A program made the position numbers and the translations under genes. DNA of 64,000 nucleotides from Achromobacter sp. UMC46. GTDB taxonomy: Bacteria; Pseudomonadota; Gammaproteobacteria; Burkholderiales; Burkholderiaceae_B. The stretch spans positions 868,001-932,000 of the forward strand of contig NZ_LZZS01000004.1 of NCBI RefSeq assembly GCF_014170335.1, read 5' to 3'. Shown here piece by piece: positions 52,801 through 61,158 of this stretch; within the stretch, counting starts at the first letter, position 1; each line of letters begins with the position of its first letter. Below the pieces are notes generated by a model. It saw nothing but the letters and a program-made list of their open reading frames with translations. It did not search any database and was not told the DNA's origin.

Positions 52801-54366
52801 GCAGCGGTAGGCGCCCTGGCGCCGGCAAAGCGATTGCCAGCGTTGCGGGTCGTCGGGCGGATAGGGCTGCACGTCCACGCGATAGCCGCGCAGCAGGTCT
52901 TCGGTGTACAGCACGATGCTGCCGGGCCCGCCGGCCAGCGCCGCGTTTTTCAAGGCCGCCGACGCCGCGTTCTGGGCGACCTCTCGCGCGCGGTCGCGCC
53001 GGGCCACGCCCAGGCCGGCGGAACGCAACGCCGCAACAGGTTGCTTGTCACCGGTCGTGTAGGTCACCTCGCCGTCCGCCCCGCGTTCCAGGCTGCGGCC
53101 GATCAGGTTCTGGGCGGTCAGCACGAAATTCACGGTTTTCAACGCTGCCCCGTCCGGATCGACCTGATAGACGTCGAACTGCGGATTCCTGGGTTCGCGC
53201 AGATTCCAACGGTCATCGGCCATCCGCAGCCTGAGCATGCCGCGTTCGTGATCCGGGCTGCGCGAACGGGCGGTGAACCGATCGGCGTCGCCCATCCACG
53301 CGGTCGCCGGAAACGTGTGTTCGCCCTCCGGCGCGTCGTCGCCGCGCAGCATCAACCAGAAAAGGCCTTGGGCGCCTTGTCCCGCGGCCAGGCTCTGATC
53401 CAGCGGCGAACCCGCCGGCAGGACGCAATCGATCACCAGGCCGAGTTGACGAAGCAAGGCGGGGTACTCTCCGTAGGAGGCCACGATGGCGTGAAAGTCC
53501 ATGTCGGGCAGCCCGGGGGCGGGCGGCACGTCCTTGCCGTCGGGTCGCGATAATTCGCGCTGCTTGCCGGTGGGGGGATCACGCCGGTAGAAGCGGTTTG
53601 CCTGGAACAGGGTGTATTCCCCTTGATTGCGCCAGTTGCTCATCAGGCTCGCGTCCACGCCTTGGTGGTTCTGGTCCTGCCATTTGCCCGGCAAGGCGCG
53701 TAACGCGAAGGTCGGGCCGGCCTTGGCATGGCCGTCGGCGTCCGCGCCCGGGCCGGCCGTCTGGCCCGGGTAGACGCTGCGCTTGCCAAACACCAGGTCC
53801 CGCAACACGCGATCGATGCCCCCGCCGCGCTCATCGAAGAACCGGTCGAAGCCCGTGTTCTTGAAGTTCTCGCCGTCTTCCCGCTGCCGGTCCGGGGTGC
53901 CGCAGGCGGTCAGAAACGTCCGGAGCGCCGGATGGGCGTTGCGCCAGGGAAGCAGCGTGGGATGCGTGGTGGTGGATTCCACCGCCAGGCGGCCGTAGTG
54001 CTCGCGGATCAGGCCCAGCACGCCGGCCACGGAGTACGACAACAAATTGACCTGGCTCATGTCGCGGAATTCGAAACCGGCCACCGGCGTGGTCTTCGGC
54101 AGCAACCGAGCCCATAGCGCCGAATCCGCCTGGGGAAGCACCTGCAATTCAATTTTCTCAGCGCCGGTGTCCAGCACGAATCCGATGCCGCCCAACGTAC
54201 CGGGCCAATCGGCCCATTGCGCGAATGCGCCCAATTGCTGTTCGGCGGCGGATTCGGGCGTCAACCGGGGCGACGCCACAATGGATACCCGCAGCTGCCC
54301 GGCAAAGTCGCCGTCAGGCACGCGCCCGTTCGGAATGACGGTCCACAGAATGGTCTGCTTGGCCAT
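49828..54366 (-). CDS. Giant uncharacterised protein 1 (1512 aa), second gene of a two-gene operon
   Basis: A very large protein with no signal peptide, membrane segment or known catalytic motif that I can see. It starts MAKQTILWTVIPNGRVPDGD at 54366, with GAGGA well spaced upstream. The composition is that of a soluble, beta-rich, multidomain protein with many Trp, Tyr and Pro residues. A block around residues 615-640 (LRYGMPYRLRARLVDLAGNS) looks like a beta-sandwich module. The C-terminus has REYERYYTDNAV and ends EERLVYSVFFDL, which I recall from large unannotated proteins of other phyla. It lies 10 bases after the 1427-aa gene, so the two should be co-made and may form one complex. Function unknown. 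Confidence 0.82.
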   Translation of the reverse strand: MAKQTILWTVIPNGRVPDGDFAGQLRVSIVASPRLTPESAAEQQLGAFAQWADWPGTLGGIGFVLDTGAEKIELQVLPQADSALWARLLPKTTPVAGFEFRDMSQVNLLSYSVAGVLGLIREHYGRLAVESTTTHPTLLPWRNAHPALRTFLTACGTPDRQREDGENFKNTGFDRFFDERGGGIDRVLRDLVFGKRSVYPGQTAGPGADADGHAKAGPTFALRALPGKWQDQNHQGVDASLMSNWRNQGEYTLFQANRFYRRDPPTGKQRELSRPDGKDVPPAPGLPDMDFHAIVASYGEYPALLRQLGLVIDCVLPAGSPLDQSLAAGQGAQGLFWLMLRGDDAPEGEHTFPATAWMGDADRFTARSRSPDHERGMLRLRMADDRWNLREPRNPQFDVYQVDPDGAALKTVNFVLTAQNLIGRSLERGADGEVTYTTGDKQPVAALRSAGLGVARRDRAREVAQNAASAALKNAALAGGPGSIVLYTEDLLRGYRVDVQPYPPDDPQRWQSLCRRQGAYRCTDGGPDLALADDEGYVKGASATGGGAESDDHYLHESLFRWTGWSLAAPRPGRTLRDQTDAASGVQGEHPESVSDTVSVNGNGLAVAFSAVKGSLPRLRYGMPYRLRARLVDLAGNSLAFDDPSLEKDGNVTQPVTYWRFEPVDPPALSHRTRTSEGESLERMVIRSNGGQDPQTYLSSPDFVDASAGSTDFAYSAVDERHVVPPKSSQSQCETHGLFDAMFGDADGIKKAYEISARDTGTLFDKLPGADVELVTPQALAGVATTDAVPPQQPSPADPTGERLAAGQYVIHREAQVRTPYLPDVAAWGVSLRAQAGHALPGVTGPMVLGDGVVVLAAPSGELVLLVTYGGQWPDTVGLRIALAERAATLTDPPCAETYPDDGAPKWDKDKRVLTFFLPKGRIARLRYSSFVHHGVLNTFGLSDWVTGDANRKALQMAAMLGNCWMLTPYRPLVLVHATQQPVCEPVLLLPGELQREPGAPFADLQARVRLHGPTTGKIEIEADWREWQDDVAKPRPERLDGHGVLAEIPLAENYPNLFSLSNAVDEQRQGPGKQRAPGNRHEFGDTRYRLIQYRLRATTRFREYLPPKLYGQTDKVTRLGPVAQGPLVLTGADTDPGAPVLTQGGAALNTIVLASAPPDAPNLMYVLPTFRWQQSASAGKLDSTRLGNGLRIWLDRPWFSSGDGELLGVVIYGDGQNFTDIPDEVAPLVTQWGMDPLWDAPPPAHRTRVTDFAARIIDEDVLLQEFPTQKVRVVGHRVHWDDARGRWYCDIELDPGRSYMPFVRLALARYQPNAIDSAKLSRVVLAEFAQVLPRRRAMFERQRGKLAFTLRGVVPAHGPMQFPMESEFLDISFHPVPGQPVETGRNRIELVLQTRDPAIDSDLAWSDGPVLASGLLDPGGSSTSSAAPVANGPAIRFPPVLQGPTLRDLLDPVIWSANAAIPDPGGKPARIALREYERYYTDNAVAERRGGAVRQRRIVEERLVYSVFFDL

Positions 54367-54376
54367 GGGAAGGTCC

Positions 54377-57300
54377 TCAGGCAAAGGCTTCGGCGTATTC
54401 ACGCCAGGCGTAGCGGCTGGCATTGCCGATGAGCGCCAGTTCTTCGTCCAATGGCAGGTCGGGGTGCGGACCCATCAGGTCGCGGAATCCCGGGTCTCCA
54501 TTGGCGCCGGCGAACTTGCGTTCGCAACTGATCTGGACGCTTTTCGAGAACATGAAAATCTCGATCTCGATGGTGAGGGTGGCGCGTCCGGCGCATTTGC
54601 CGCTTTCGAACTCGTAGCGAAGTTCCAGGTATAGCTCGATCGAAACGCTGACAAGGCCCAGCACGCTGACGTAGCCGCCCATGCGGAAGTAGCCCGCCAG
54701 CGAACAGGCGTTCTTCTCCATGCGGAAATAGATGCCCGCCATGACATGCACGCCGCCAGAAGCCACGCCCAGGTTCACGGAAACGCTGGCGCCGAATTCG
54801 AAGGCGGCCTCCATGATCTGAACGCCTTTGGGGTCCAGCGTGACGCCGAAGAAGCCTCCGCCGCCGAACAGGCATACCGACAGGTTGAAGGGCTGTTCGC
54901 GCGTGCAGAAGTTGAAGCGGACCGAGAGAGGCTGGCCGATGAACGGTACGGTGAAGCCCGCGCCCAGGCTCAGGTTGGACAGGTTGAAGACGCCGATGGC
55001 GATAGCCGGCAGGGCCACGCTGTAGCCCGCGTCGATCCCCTGCGGCGTGATGTCCAGGTGCGGCGGGTCGGAAAAGCCGTCCAGGGGGATCAGGTCGCGC
55101 AATGTCTCGACGAAGGAAAGCGGTCCGACGAATTTGATGTCGGTCAGCAGCACGTCGACATCCATCTTCGAGGCCGTGCCGATACGGAACTCGATCTTCT
55201 CGAAGTTCAATTCCATGAAACTGGCGGGGGCGATCAGCACCAGATCGAAACTCTTGAGCGAACACACGACCGAGAGCTTCGGCGCGCTTTGCCCGTTCTT
55301 GCGTACCTTGGCTTCGACCGCCACGCGAAACCCGTGGGGATCATTGGCGCGAAACAGCGCTGGCCCGCCGGGTTCCAACGACCAGTTCTTGATCTCCGGA
55401 TTCCAGTCGAAACGCAGCGTCAATTCGTCGCCCGTCAGCATGGCCAGCAGTTCGGCGCTGGCCAGCACGGCATCGACCGCCGTCTTGACCGCCTGCAAGG
55501 CGGCGGACATCAACTGCCGTGGCGCGCCATCCAGCAGGGCCGCCCCCGCGACGGTGGCGGCCAGCGCTTGCGCCGCGGTGGAGATGGCCTGCAGGCGCGG
55601 TGCAAGCGTGGCGGCATCCGACAAGATCGCGCCCAATTGATCAGGGTCGCCCACGACGGCGTGCAGCGCATCGTAGAGGGTCTTGCCCTGCGTCAGCAGC
55701 GCGGGCAGCACGCCCAGCGCCGTGATGAGGCCTTGGGCGACATTCGCGGCCTGCAGCAGCGATTGGCGGTATCCCGAGGGCAATGCCGGGCCGCCCGTCG
55801 GCGGCTGCACGGCGGCGCGCAGCGCGTCGATCGCCGACTGTGCGGCGGCAAGCGCGGCAGGCAGGCCGGGCAGCGCCGGCGCGGCGTCGAATGATTGGTT
55901 TTCAAGCAGGGCAGCCTGCGCCGCCACCGCGTCCAGTGACGCCTCCAGTTCGTCCACGCGGGCGCGCGCATCCTGCACCAGGGTCGCGGCATAGGCTTGC
56001 GCTTGCGCCTGCAAATCCGCCAGGGTGCCGTCCAGCGCAGTCAGTGCGCCTTGGGCGATACGGCCGGGTTCCTGCGCCAGGCCCGCGACCATTCCGTACA
56101 ACCTGCCGGCGTCGTTGACCAGGCTTTCCAACTGCGAACACGCTTCGGCGACGAAGCGCGGCACCTTGTCCGATTGGCCTGCCACATCGGTGACGGTGCT
56201 GATCACATCTCCCAGCGGGATGCAGCCGAAAAGCAAAGGCAAAGGCAGGCCGCCCGTGTTCGCGGAGAACGCTTGCGCGGCATTGAACGTGCCGCCGACA
56301 AACTCGTCCACGTTGCCGCTGACCGGTCCTGCCATCCGGGACAAGGCGCTGGGCCGCAGATTCGGCTGGACGAACCCTCCGGCCCGGTCGCCTTGCGCCG
56401 AGAAATCCAATGACGCGCCGCCTTCGAAGCCCGGCTCCGCATCGATATCGCCGAAGACCTGGCCGGCGTTGCCCGCATCGAAACCGTTAGCCAGGTAATA
56501 GGCGTTCCAGCTGAGCGTGCTGGTCTTGGCGCTTCCGGTCAATTTGGCCAGCGCCGCGATGCGCAACGCCGCGCGCCGGACATAGGGGTAGAAGACGGGG
56601 CCGTTCAGATTGTCGCTGTAGGCGCGCAATTGCGCGTTGCCGGGGTCGACCACGGCGTCGAACTCCAGCCAGTCGGCTTGCGCGGCCGTGTCGCCCGCCT
56701 TTTCGCTGGGCGCCAGCGTCACTTGCTGCTGGCGCATCGGCGCCTGGCGCTTTTCTTTCGGCGCTTCCCCCCAGGCCTTTTTCGCCCGGGCCGCAAAGGC
56801 CTCGGCCTGGTCGTACAACGGGTTCAGCCAACGTCCGGTTTGCGTGCGCGGGCTGGCGCGACCACCGTCCATGAAGATCATGGGCAAGTCGAACTGCAGG
56901 GTACGGCCGTCGATATCCGTGGCCGAACAGGCGAACCGGAAAGGCGCATTGTTCACATATGGCCAGAACAGGAACTGATTGTCGATGGCGCTGCCCGCCG
57001 AACCGGGCGAATCCAGGCTGGGCGTGACCGTGGTCAGGATGCGCACGCTGGTCAAGGGCATCTGCCGATGCAGGAAGACGGTGCGGCCTGCGGTCTGCGT
57101 GATGAAGTCCGGATGGGCGTACACGCGTTCGCGTTCGCGCACGATGATGAACAGTCGCTGGCGCAGGTAGGCCGGGCTGCCGGTTCGGTCATGATGGAAC
57201 TTGCGTTCGCTGACCTTGATCAACGAGGCGCGATGTCCGAACGGATACAGCAGGCCCTTGTAGACCACGCGCACATAATGGTCGCGGCCCATCGCCCCGC

Positions 57301-58660
57301 GGTGCGTCCATTCTTCGACGGACAGGCCCGGGGCGTCCCAGTTGCCGCGCGAGTCCAGCCAGGCGCCCAGCGCCGAGAGCATCAGCAGGCGGGTGTCGAT
57401 GGCTTGCGGCGTGTAGTCGGCAACCGAAAAATTCGACGAAAGGTGAGCGATCTGGAATCGGTCGAAATCGTCCATCGGCATCCGGAACGGAATGGTCCCC
57501 GGGCTGGGCAGGGACGTTTCCATGGGCACGGGGTAGGCCGCCTGCATGGGCTTTTGCGAGCCTTCCCCCGACAACGCCCAGACGGCGCGAACCGTGCGCG
57601 TCGCATCAGCGCGGGGCGGTTCGATGTCCGGATCAGGCGTCGGCGGGGCCAGCAAACGCGAATGCCATAGCTCGGTGTGACGCGTGTCGGGCGAGGTGGC
57701 GGGCGCTTTGGCATGGCGCCAGCGCTCTTGCGCGTAAGGGCTGAGGATCAGCCGCCAGGGCAGTTCGATCGCGGTTTGTTGTGGCCCGGGCAGGGCGGGC
57801 CGGGGCCCGCGCGGCGCGGGAATGGCGATACTGCCCGCGCGTATCGCGGCGTCTGCCGGCGCTGCAGCCGGCAGACGCACTGCCCGCAGTCCTGGGCTGC
57901 CGCTGGCCTGCCGCAGCAACAGCGACGCGGCGGCCGCGCCGGGTTGAATCGCCAGCCGCATGCTGCGCAAGGCGAAGCTGGCCAGGGCGGCGCGCTGTGC
58001 GGGCGCCAGTTTGGCGACGCGGTTGTTGAAGGGCCTGTCCAGCAGGTCGCGCAGGCTGAAGACCTGGCGGCGCGCGCCGGGCGAGGGCGCCCGTGCATTG
58101 GCGGGCACGGCAAGCGGCAACGACTCTATCGCGGCCAGCACGCCCTCCAGCGTATACGGCACGTCAAAGTCATCAGGTACCGTAAACGCCAGGCGGGATT
58201 CGCCTGCGATCCGCGCGCGCACCGGCGGCGGGGATGGCGTCTCCTCGCCCCCGCCCGCAGGCTCGGGCTTGTCCGGCGTGCCTGTGCGCGGCGGCGGTGG
58301 ATTGGGGATGTCCGAGGCGGCCGTCGCGAAGAACGTTTCTTCGGCAATCGATTGGGGGGGGAAGTGCAGGATCAACGTGGCTGCGCCGCCGCCGCTCTTT
58401 TTCAGCCTTGGCGGCTGGCCGGGCGCCACGCTCAGGTTGCGCAGCTCTATCCGCAACGCCAGAAGATCGGCGGGCCGCAGCACGGGTTGGCCGGGACGCG
58501 TGCCGTCGAAGAAATTGCGATTGGGATCGGGGTTGAGGCTGGGGATGCCGGGAGGAATGCGGACGACGATGCCGCCCGTCACGGACGCACCGCGCGTTGC
58601 CGCCGGGCGCCGGGTTGCCGTGCCCGCCACGGAGGCGGGACGAGGCTTTCTGGTGGCCAT
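54377..58660 (-). CDS. Giant uncharacterised protein 2 (1427 aa), first gene of a two-gene operon
   Basis: Four parts can be told apart. Residues 1-170 are basic and Pro/Ala-rich. Residues about 200-830 are a long globular region with the block GRDHYVRVVYKGLLYPFGHR (about 455-475). Residues about 835-1075 are Ala-rich and probably helical or coiled-coil. Residues about 1080-1400 are regular hydrophobic beta-strands (LSNLSLGAGFTVPFIGQPLS, VCLFGGGGFFGVTL, GVASGGVHVMAGIYF), ending in a charged helix. I recall this last pattern from uncharacterised giant proteins (DUF6603-like), unverified. No signal peptide. The start MATRKPRPAS at 58660 has AGGAG eight bases upstream. It precedes giant gene 1 by 10 bases. 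Function unknown. Confidence 0.82.
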   Translation of the reverse strand: MATRKPRPASVAGTATRRPAATRGASVTGGIVVRIPPGIPSLNPDPNRNFFDGTRPGQPVLRPADLLALRIELRNLSVAPGQPPRLKKSGGGAATLILHFPPQSIAEETFFATAASDIPNPPPPRTGTPDKPEPAGGGEETPSPPPVRARIAGESRLAFTVPDDFDVPYTLEGVLAAIESLPLAVPANARAPSPGARRQVFSLRDLLDRPFNNRVAKLAPAQRAALASFALRSMRLAIQPGAAAASLLLRQASGSPGLRAVRLPAAAPADAAIRAGSIAIPAPRGPRPALPGPQQTAIELPWRLILSPYAQERWRHAKAPATSPDTRHTELWHSRLLAPPTPDPDIEPPRADATRTVRAVWALSGEGSQKPMQAAYPVPMETSLPSPGTIPFRMPMDDFDRFQIAHLSSNFSVADYTPQAIDTRLLMLSALGAWLDSRGNWDAPGLSVEEWTHRGAMGRDHYVRVVYKGLLYPFGHRASLIKVSERKFHHDRTGSPAYLRQRLFIIVRERERVYAHPDFITQTAGRTVFLHRQMPLTSVRILTTVTPSLDSPGSAGSAIDNQFLFWPYVNNAPFRFACSATDIDGRTLQFDLPMIFMDGGRASPRTQTGRWLNPLYDQAEAFAARAKKAWGEAPKEKRQAPMRQQQVTLAPSEKAGDTAAQADWLEFDAVVDPGNAQLRAYSDNLNGPVFYPYVRRAALRIAALAKLTGSAKTSTLSWNAYYLANGFDAGNAGQVFGDIDAEPGFEGGASLDFSAQGDRAGGFVQPNLRPSALSRMAGPVSGNVDEFVGGTFNAAQAFSANTGGLPLPLLFGCIPLGDVISTVTDVAGQSDKVPRFVAEACSQLESLVNDAGRLYGMVAGLAQEPGRIAQGALTALDGTLADLQAQAQAYAATLVQDARARVDELEASLDAVAAQAALLENQSFDAAPALPGLPAALAAAQSAIDALRAAVQPPTGGPALPSGYRQSLLQAANVAQGLITALGVLPALLTQGKTLYDALHAVVGDPDQLGAILSDAATLAPRLQAISTAAQALAATVAGAALLDGAPRQLMSAALQAVKTAVDAVLASAELLAMLTGDELTLRFDWNPEIKNWSLEPGGPALFRANDPHGFRVAVEAKVRKNGQSAPKLSVVCSLKSFDLVLIAPASFMELNFEKIEFRIGTASKMDVDVLLTDIKFVGPLSFVETLRDLIPLDGFSDPPHLDITPQGIDAGYSVALPAIAIGVFNLSNLSLGAGFTVPFIGQPLSVRFNFCTREQPFNLSVCLFGGGGFFGVTLDPKGVQIMEAAFEFGASVSVNLGVASGGVHVMAGIYFRMEKNACSLAGYFRMGGYVSVLGLVSVSIELYLELRYEFESGKCAGRATLTIEIEIFMFSKSVQISCERKFAGANGDPGFRDLMGPHPDLPLDEELALIGNASRYAWREYAEAFA

Positions 58661-59069
58661 GCCAGTTCTCCTGCAAATAAGGAACAACGGAATTCAATCC
58701 CTGCTTGTCCTGCTACCTGCGAATCGAACTGCATTAGTGGCGGAAATCTATCGCCCAGTCGCGTTAGTGGTCAAGATCGCGAGCGGCATGGTTTCCGCGT
58801 CGCCGACAGCGAGGGTGAGGGGGGCGGATAGCGGGCCAGGTGTTGAAAACCGTGCCCGGATGGGGGTTTTGGGTGGAACCGGCACTGCGTTCCCCCGCAA
58901 AGTTCAAGTGAACTCTCAACCCGAAGTCGCGGCATATCCGCTTAGGGATACCAACCGTCTGCCGCGTTGGCTTGGCGGCCGGGCCAGGACTTTTTTTGTT
59001 TGCATGCGTAACGGCCCGGCCCCGAAATCACGGCCGGCGCGGCAGGGCGCCGCGCGGCTTGCGCACGCC
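58661..59069. promoter_or_regulatory. Intergenic region upstream of the giant-gene operon with a 30-bp-spaced direct repeat
   Basis: About 400 bases without a supported gene, between the start of giant gene 2 and the end of the alcohol dehydrogenase gene. GCATTAGTGG (58731-58740) and GCGTTAGTGG (58761-58770) are direct repeats exactly 30 bases apart, 71-110 bases upstream of the giant operon start. They read CCACTAAYGC in the direction of transcription. The rest (58780-59069) shows only GC-rich sequence with accidental open frames; no promoter or terminator was recognised. Confidence 0.4.
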
Positions 59070-60134
59070 TCAGGCTGCGGCCGGTTCCGCGGCCAGCGAT
59101 GCCATGTCGATCACGAAGCGGTACTTCACGTCGTTCTTCAACAGGCGTTCGTAGGCGTCGTTGACGGACTGGATCGGCACCATCTCCACGTCGCTGACAA
59201 TGCCGTGTTCGGCGCAGAAATCCATCATCTCTTGCGTTTCTTCCATGCCGCCGATGGCCGATCCCGCCAACGTCTTGCGGCCCATGATCAGGTTTGCGCC
59301 CGGGATGGGGTCCAGCGGCGTCAGCGCGCCCACCAGCACCATGGTGCCGTTCAAGCCCAGCAGCGCCATGTACGGGTTCACGTCGTGGCTGACGGGCACC
59401 GTGTTCAGCAGGAAGTCGAACGTGCCGGCGTGCTTCGCCATCGCCTCGGGATCTCGCGAGACCAGGACGTCGTCGGCGCCCAGGCGCTTGGCGTCGCGCC
59501 CCTTGTCGGCCGATGTCGTGATCATCACGACATGCGCACCCAGCGCGCGGGCGAACTTCACGCCCATGTGGCCCAGGCCGCCCAGGCCGATAACGCCGAC
59601 CTTCTGGCCTGGCCCGACCTTCCAGTGGCGCAGCGGGGAATAGGTGGTGATGCCGGCGCACAGCAGCGGCGCGACCGCCTTCAGATCAAGCGTGTCGGAT
59701 ACCTTCACGACAAAGTGCTGCTTCACGACGATGCGGTCGGAATAGCCGCCGAAAGTCAATTGGTCGCTGCCGCGCTCGCGGTCGTTGTAGGTCAGCGTGG
59801 CGCCTTCCTCGCAGTACTGCTCCAGGTTCAGGCGGCAGGCCTTGCAGTGCAGGCAGGAATCCACCATGCAGCCGACGCCCGCGTAGTCGCCGGCTTTGAA
59901 TTTGGTGACGTTCTTGCCGACCTGGGCGACGCGGCCCACGATTTCGTGGCCCGGCACCATCGGGTAGACGGAATTGCCCCAATCGCCGCGAGCCTGGTGC
60001 AGGTCGGAATGGCAGATGCCGCTGTAGAGGATCTCGATCAGGACGTCGTCGTCGCCGGGTTCGCGCCGGGTGAAGCTGAACGGAACCAGCGGGGTGTCGG
60101 TGCTGTGGGCGGCATAGCCTCGGGCTTGGATCAT
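59070..60134 (-). CDS. Zinc-dependent NAD(P) alcohol dehydrogenase (YahK/cinnamyl-alcohol type)
   Basis: Medium-chain dehydrogenase of 354 aa that interconverts aldehydes and alcohols. Catalytic zinc ligands are in GICHSDLHQARG and PMVPGHEIVG. The structural zinc lobe is CMVDSCLHCKACRLNLEQYC. The Rossmann motif is VGVIGLGGLGHMGVKFARAL, with SADKGRDAKRLGADDVLVS after it. This combination is typical of the YahK/cinnamyl-alcohol-dehydrogenase branch, usually NADPH-linked aldehyde reductases. A LysR-type gene starts divergently 106 bases away and is the likely regulator. Confidence 0.92.
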   Translation of the reverse strand: MIQARGYAAHSTDTPLVPFSFTRREPGDDDVLIEILYSGICHSDLHQARGDWGNSVYPMVPGHEIVGRVAQVGKNVTKFKAGDYAGVGCMVDSCLHCKACRLNLEQYCEEGATLTYNDRERGSDQLTFGGYSDRIVVKQHFVVKVSDTLDLKAVAPLLCAGITTYSPLRHWKVGPGQKVGVIGLGGLGHMGVKFARALGAHVVMITTSADKGRDAKRLGADDVLVSRDPEAMAKHAGTFDFLLNTVPVSHDVNPYMALLGLNGTMVLVGALTPLDPIPGANLIMGRKTLAGSAIGGMEETQEMMDFCAEHGIVSDVEMVPIQSVNDAYERLLKNDVKYRFVIDMASLAAEPAAA

Positions 60135-60166
60135 GGGGGTCTCGTATGAATTCTATTGAGCAGGTG

Positions 60167-60185
60167 TTCACAATATTCCGGTGAA
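60167..60185. promoter_or_regulatory. Candidate LysR operator TTCAC-N9-GTGAA
   Basis: TTCAC (60167-60171) and GTGAA (60181-60185) are inverted arms spaced by nine bases in the divergent region between the alcohol dehydrogenase and LysR-type genes. Size and position fit a LysR recognition site; the assignment is by location only. Confidence 0.4.
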
Positions 60186-60240
60186 ACCCGGGGATCAAGG
60201 TAGAATTTCCGCATGCTTTGTTCGAAGAATTCGCATAATC

Positions 60241-61137
60241 ATGCTGCCCGATAACCTGTCGCACCTGGCCGCTTTTTCGGCGGTCGCCCGGCACAGCAGC
60301 TTTCGCCGCGCGGGAGAGGAACTGGGGTTGTCGACCTCGGCGGTCAGCTACGCCATCCGCAATCTGGAGGAACGGCTGGGGGTGAACCTGTTCAACCGGA
60401 CCACGCGCAGCGTGGCGTTGACCGACGCCGGCCAGCGTTTGGCAGAGCGCCTGCTGCCGGTGCTGCACGACCTGGGCGACGCGCTTGAAGAAATGAACCA
60501 CTTCCGCGGCTCGGCCTCCGGCACCTTGCGCATCAATACGTCGCGCGCGGCGTCCTACATGCTGTTGATGCCATTTGCCGCCCGCTTCCTGGCGGCCTAT
60601 CCGGACATCCGGCTGGACATCGGCGAAGACGACAGCTTTGTCGATATCGTCGCCTCGGGTTTCGACGCGGGCGTGCGTCTGCTGGAGGCGGTGCCTGAAG
60701 ACATGGTGGCCGTGCAGATCGGCCCCAGCCTGCGTTCGGCGGTCGTGGCGTCGCCGGCCTATTTGGCAGGGCGCGAGATTCCCCGCCATCCCCACGAACT
60801 GATGCGGCACGAGTGCGTGCGCTACCGCTTCGCCAGCGGCCGGTTCTACAAATGGGAATTCGAGAAAGACGGCGTGGCCATCGAACTGGATGTTCCGGGG
60901 CGCATTGCCTTGAGCGATGTGCACGCCGAGGTGCGCGCGGCTGTCGACGGCATCGGGATCGGCAGCGTGCCGGAATACTACGTGAACGATCTGCTGGCGG
61001 CAGGCCGGCTGGTGCGCCTGTTGGAAGACTGGTGCCCGACGATCCCGGGCTTCATGCTGTATTACCCGCGCCAGCGGCGGGTGTCGTCCGCGTTGCGGGC
61101 GTTCATCGACATGGCCAGGCTGGAGGGCGGCGGCTGA
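60241..61137 (+). CDS. LysR-type transcriptional regulator (divergent from the alcohol dehydrogenase gene)
   Basis: A 298-aa regulator. Its DNA-binding domain reads LAAFSAVARHSSFRRAGEEL, LSTSAVSYAIRNLEERLGVN and LFNRTTRSVALTDAGQRLAE. The effector domain follows from about residue 90, with GFDAGVRLLEAVPEDMVAV, typical of the large LysR subgroup that regulates a divergent oxidoreductase gene. The ATG at 60241 is chosen because the helix-turn-helix begins a few residues later. It converges on the next LysR gene, with a 12-base palindrome, GCACGGCCGTGC, at 61138-61149 between them. Confidence 0.91.
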   Translation: MLPDNLSHLAAFSAVARHSSFRRAGEELGLSTSAVSYAIRNLEERLGVNLFNRTTRSVALTDAGQRLAERLLPVLHDLGDALEEMNHFRGSASGTLRINTSRAASYMLLMPFAARFLAAYPDIRLDIGEDDSFVDIVASGFDAGVRLLEAVPEDMVAVQIGPSLRSAVVASPAYLAGREIPRHPHELMRHECVRYRFASGRFYKWEFEKDGVAIELDVPGRIALSDVHAEVRAAVDGIGIGSVPEYYVNDLLAAGRLVRLLEDWCPTIPGFMLYYPRQRRVSSALRAFIDMARLEGGG

Positions 61138-61158
61138 GCACGGCCGTGCCTTGACGTT

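Noticed and set aside
57960..60149. 729-codon plus-strand open frame spanning the intergenic region and the alcohol dehydrogenase gene
   Set aside because: It crosses two well-supported minus-strand genes, has no ribosome site and its translation has no domain character.
61138..61149. GCACGGCCGTGC palindrome between two convergent LysR genes
   Set aside because: A 12-base GC palindrome is easily found by chance in this GC-rich DNA, and the position after both genes does not suggest an operator.
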